From: Leptospira gomenensis
GTDB taxonomy: Bacteria > Spirochaetota > Leptospiria > Leptospirales > Leptospiraceae
Assembly (NCBI RefSeq): GCF_004770155.1
Contig: NZ_RQFA01000037.1
Location: forward strand, 136,001-200,000
DNA length: 64,000 nucleotides
Direction: 5' to 3'
The position numbers and the translations under genes were made by a program. Each line of letters opens with the position of its first letter. Position 1 is the first letter of the stretch. A model generated the notes under the pieces. That model was not told the origin of the DNA. It was given only the letters and a program-made list of their open reading frames with translations, and did no database searches. Of this stretch, positions 63,908 through 64,000 are shown in pieces.

Positions 63908-64000
63908 AGGATTCCAGCTCCGATTCGATCCTTTCGATCGATCCTGAAACTTAGACGAATTCCTGAAAACAATAAATCACGTAGTTGTTTCCGGAGCATG

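Overview
This window looks like a chromosome segment from a Leptospira species. The evidence is a set of typically spirochaetal families: a DUF1564 protein, a DUF1574/MBOAT pair, lipoproteins with loose spirochaetal lipoboxes (LVNC, LLPNC, FFQC, FVSC), leptospiral hypothetical proteins, frequent TTG/GTG starts and many partly overlapping operons. Base composition judged by eye is mid-40s % GC, higher than L. interrogans. I infer a higher-GC Leptospira but cannot name the species. No phage, IS element, rRNA or CRISPR was seen.

Layout. 1-3.9 kb: a partial degenerate-GGDEF/EAL protein, a hemerythrin-like protein, coaE, a SPOR protein and an FFLEELY-type protein. 4-6.3 kb: a DUF1574 plus MBOAT O-acyltransferase pair, then tRNA-Leu(UAG). 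6.6-8.1 kb: a copper locus with a CueR-like regulator, CopZ, a periplasmic protein and two MerR-type operators. 8.5-10.5 kb: lysA-ispD. 10.6-17.1 kb: a cell-envelope block with a zinc PLC-like protein, class A PBP, bactofilin, LysM/M23 endopeptidase and a lipoprotein hydrolase. 17.4-21.9 kb: a response regulator-kinase hybrid, a Fur-box locus, a crotonase, a 59-residue protein, a TPR protein and a GNAT. 22.1-27.8 kb: a five-gene minus-strand operon (methyltransferase, DEAD helicase, amidase, two membrane proteins). 27.9-30.8 kb: RidA, a membrane protein and two lipoproteins. 30.9-35.4 kb: SUF Fe-S assembly (sufC, sufD, Rieske, sufS, sufU, sufT-like) without sufB. 35.8-41.5 kb: signalling genes (EAL, cyclic-nucleotide-gated channel, MCP). 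41.5-43.2 kb: a di-haem peroxidase, cupredoxin and cytochrome c operon. 43.6-48.6 kb: ccmABC, a SpoIIE-type phosphatase, purC, purS and purQ in one overlapping minus-strand operon. 48.6-53.7 kb: TPR and exported proteins, an ABC ATPase, DUF1564, HMG-CoA lyase and a TIGR02757 protein. 53.7-56.3 kb: tRNA-Glu, tRNA-Lys, purA and hisZ. 56.7-58.7 kb: an acyltransferase fused to a glycerol-3-phosphate dehydrogenase-like half. 59.2-63.9 kb: two adjacent seven-repeat FG-GAP lipoproteins and a LamG-like lipoprotein.

The most striking unexplained structure is a dispersed DNA word, GTAGGAACTCC (complement GGAGTTCCTAC). I read 28 exact copies and at least 20 near copies; chance predicts about 0.03 exact copies in both strands of 64 kb. 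Half lie in genes, in several reading frames, so it is a DNA- or RNA-level element and not a protein motif. Twelve of the 14 genic copies put GGAGTTCCTAC on the coding strand. Intergenic copies cluster (for example 15.8-16.0, 18.8-19.1, 35.5-35.8 and 43.2-43.6 kb). Some appear to have been co-opted as stop codons, Shine-Dalgarno sequences or a terminator stem. Long stretches (1-6.5, 9-15.8 and 20-25.7 kb) have none.
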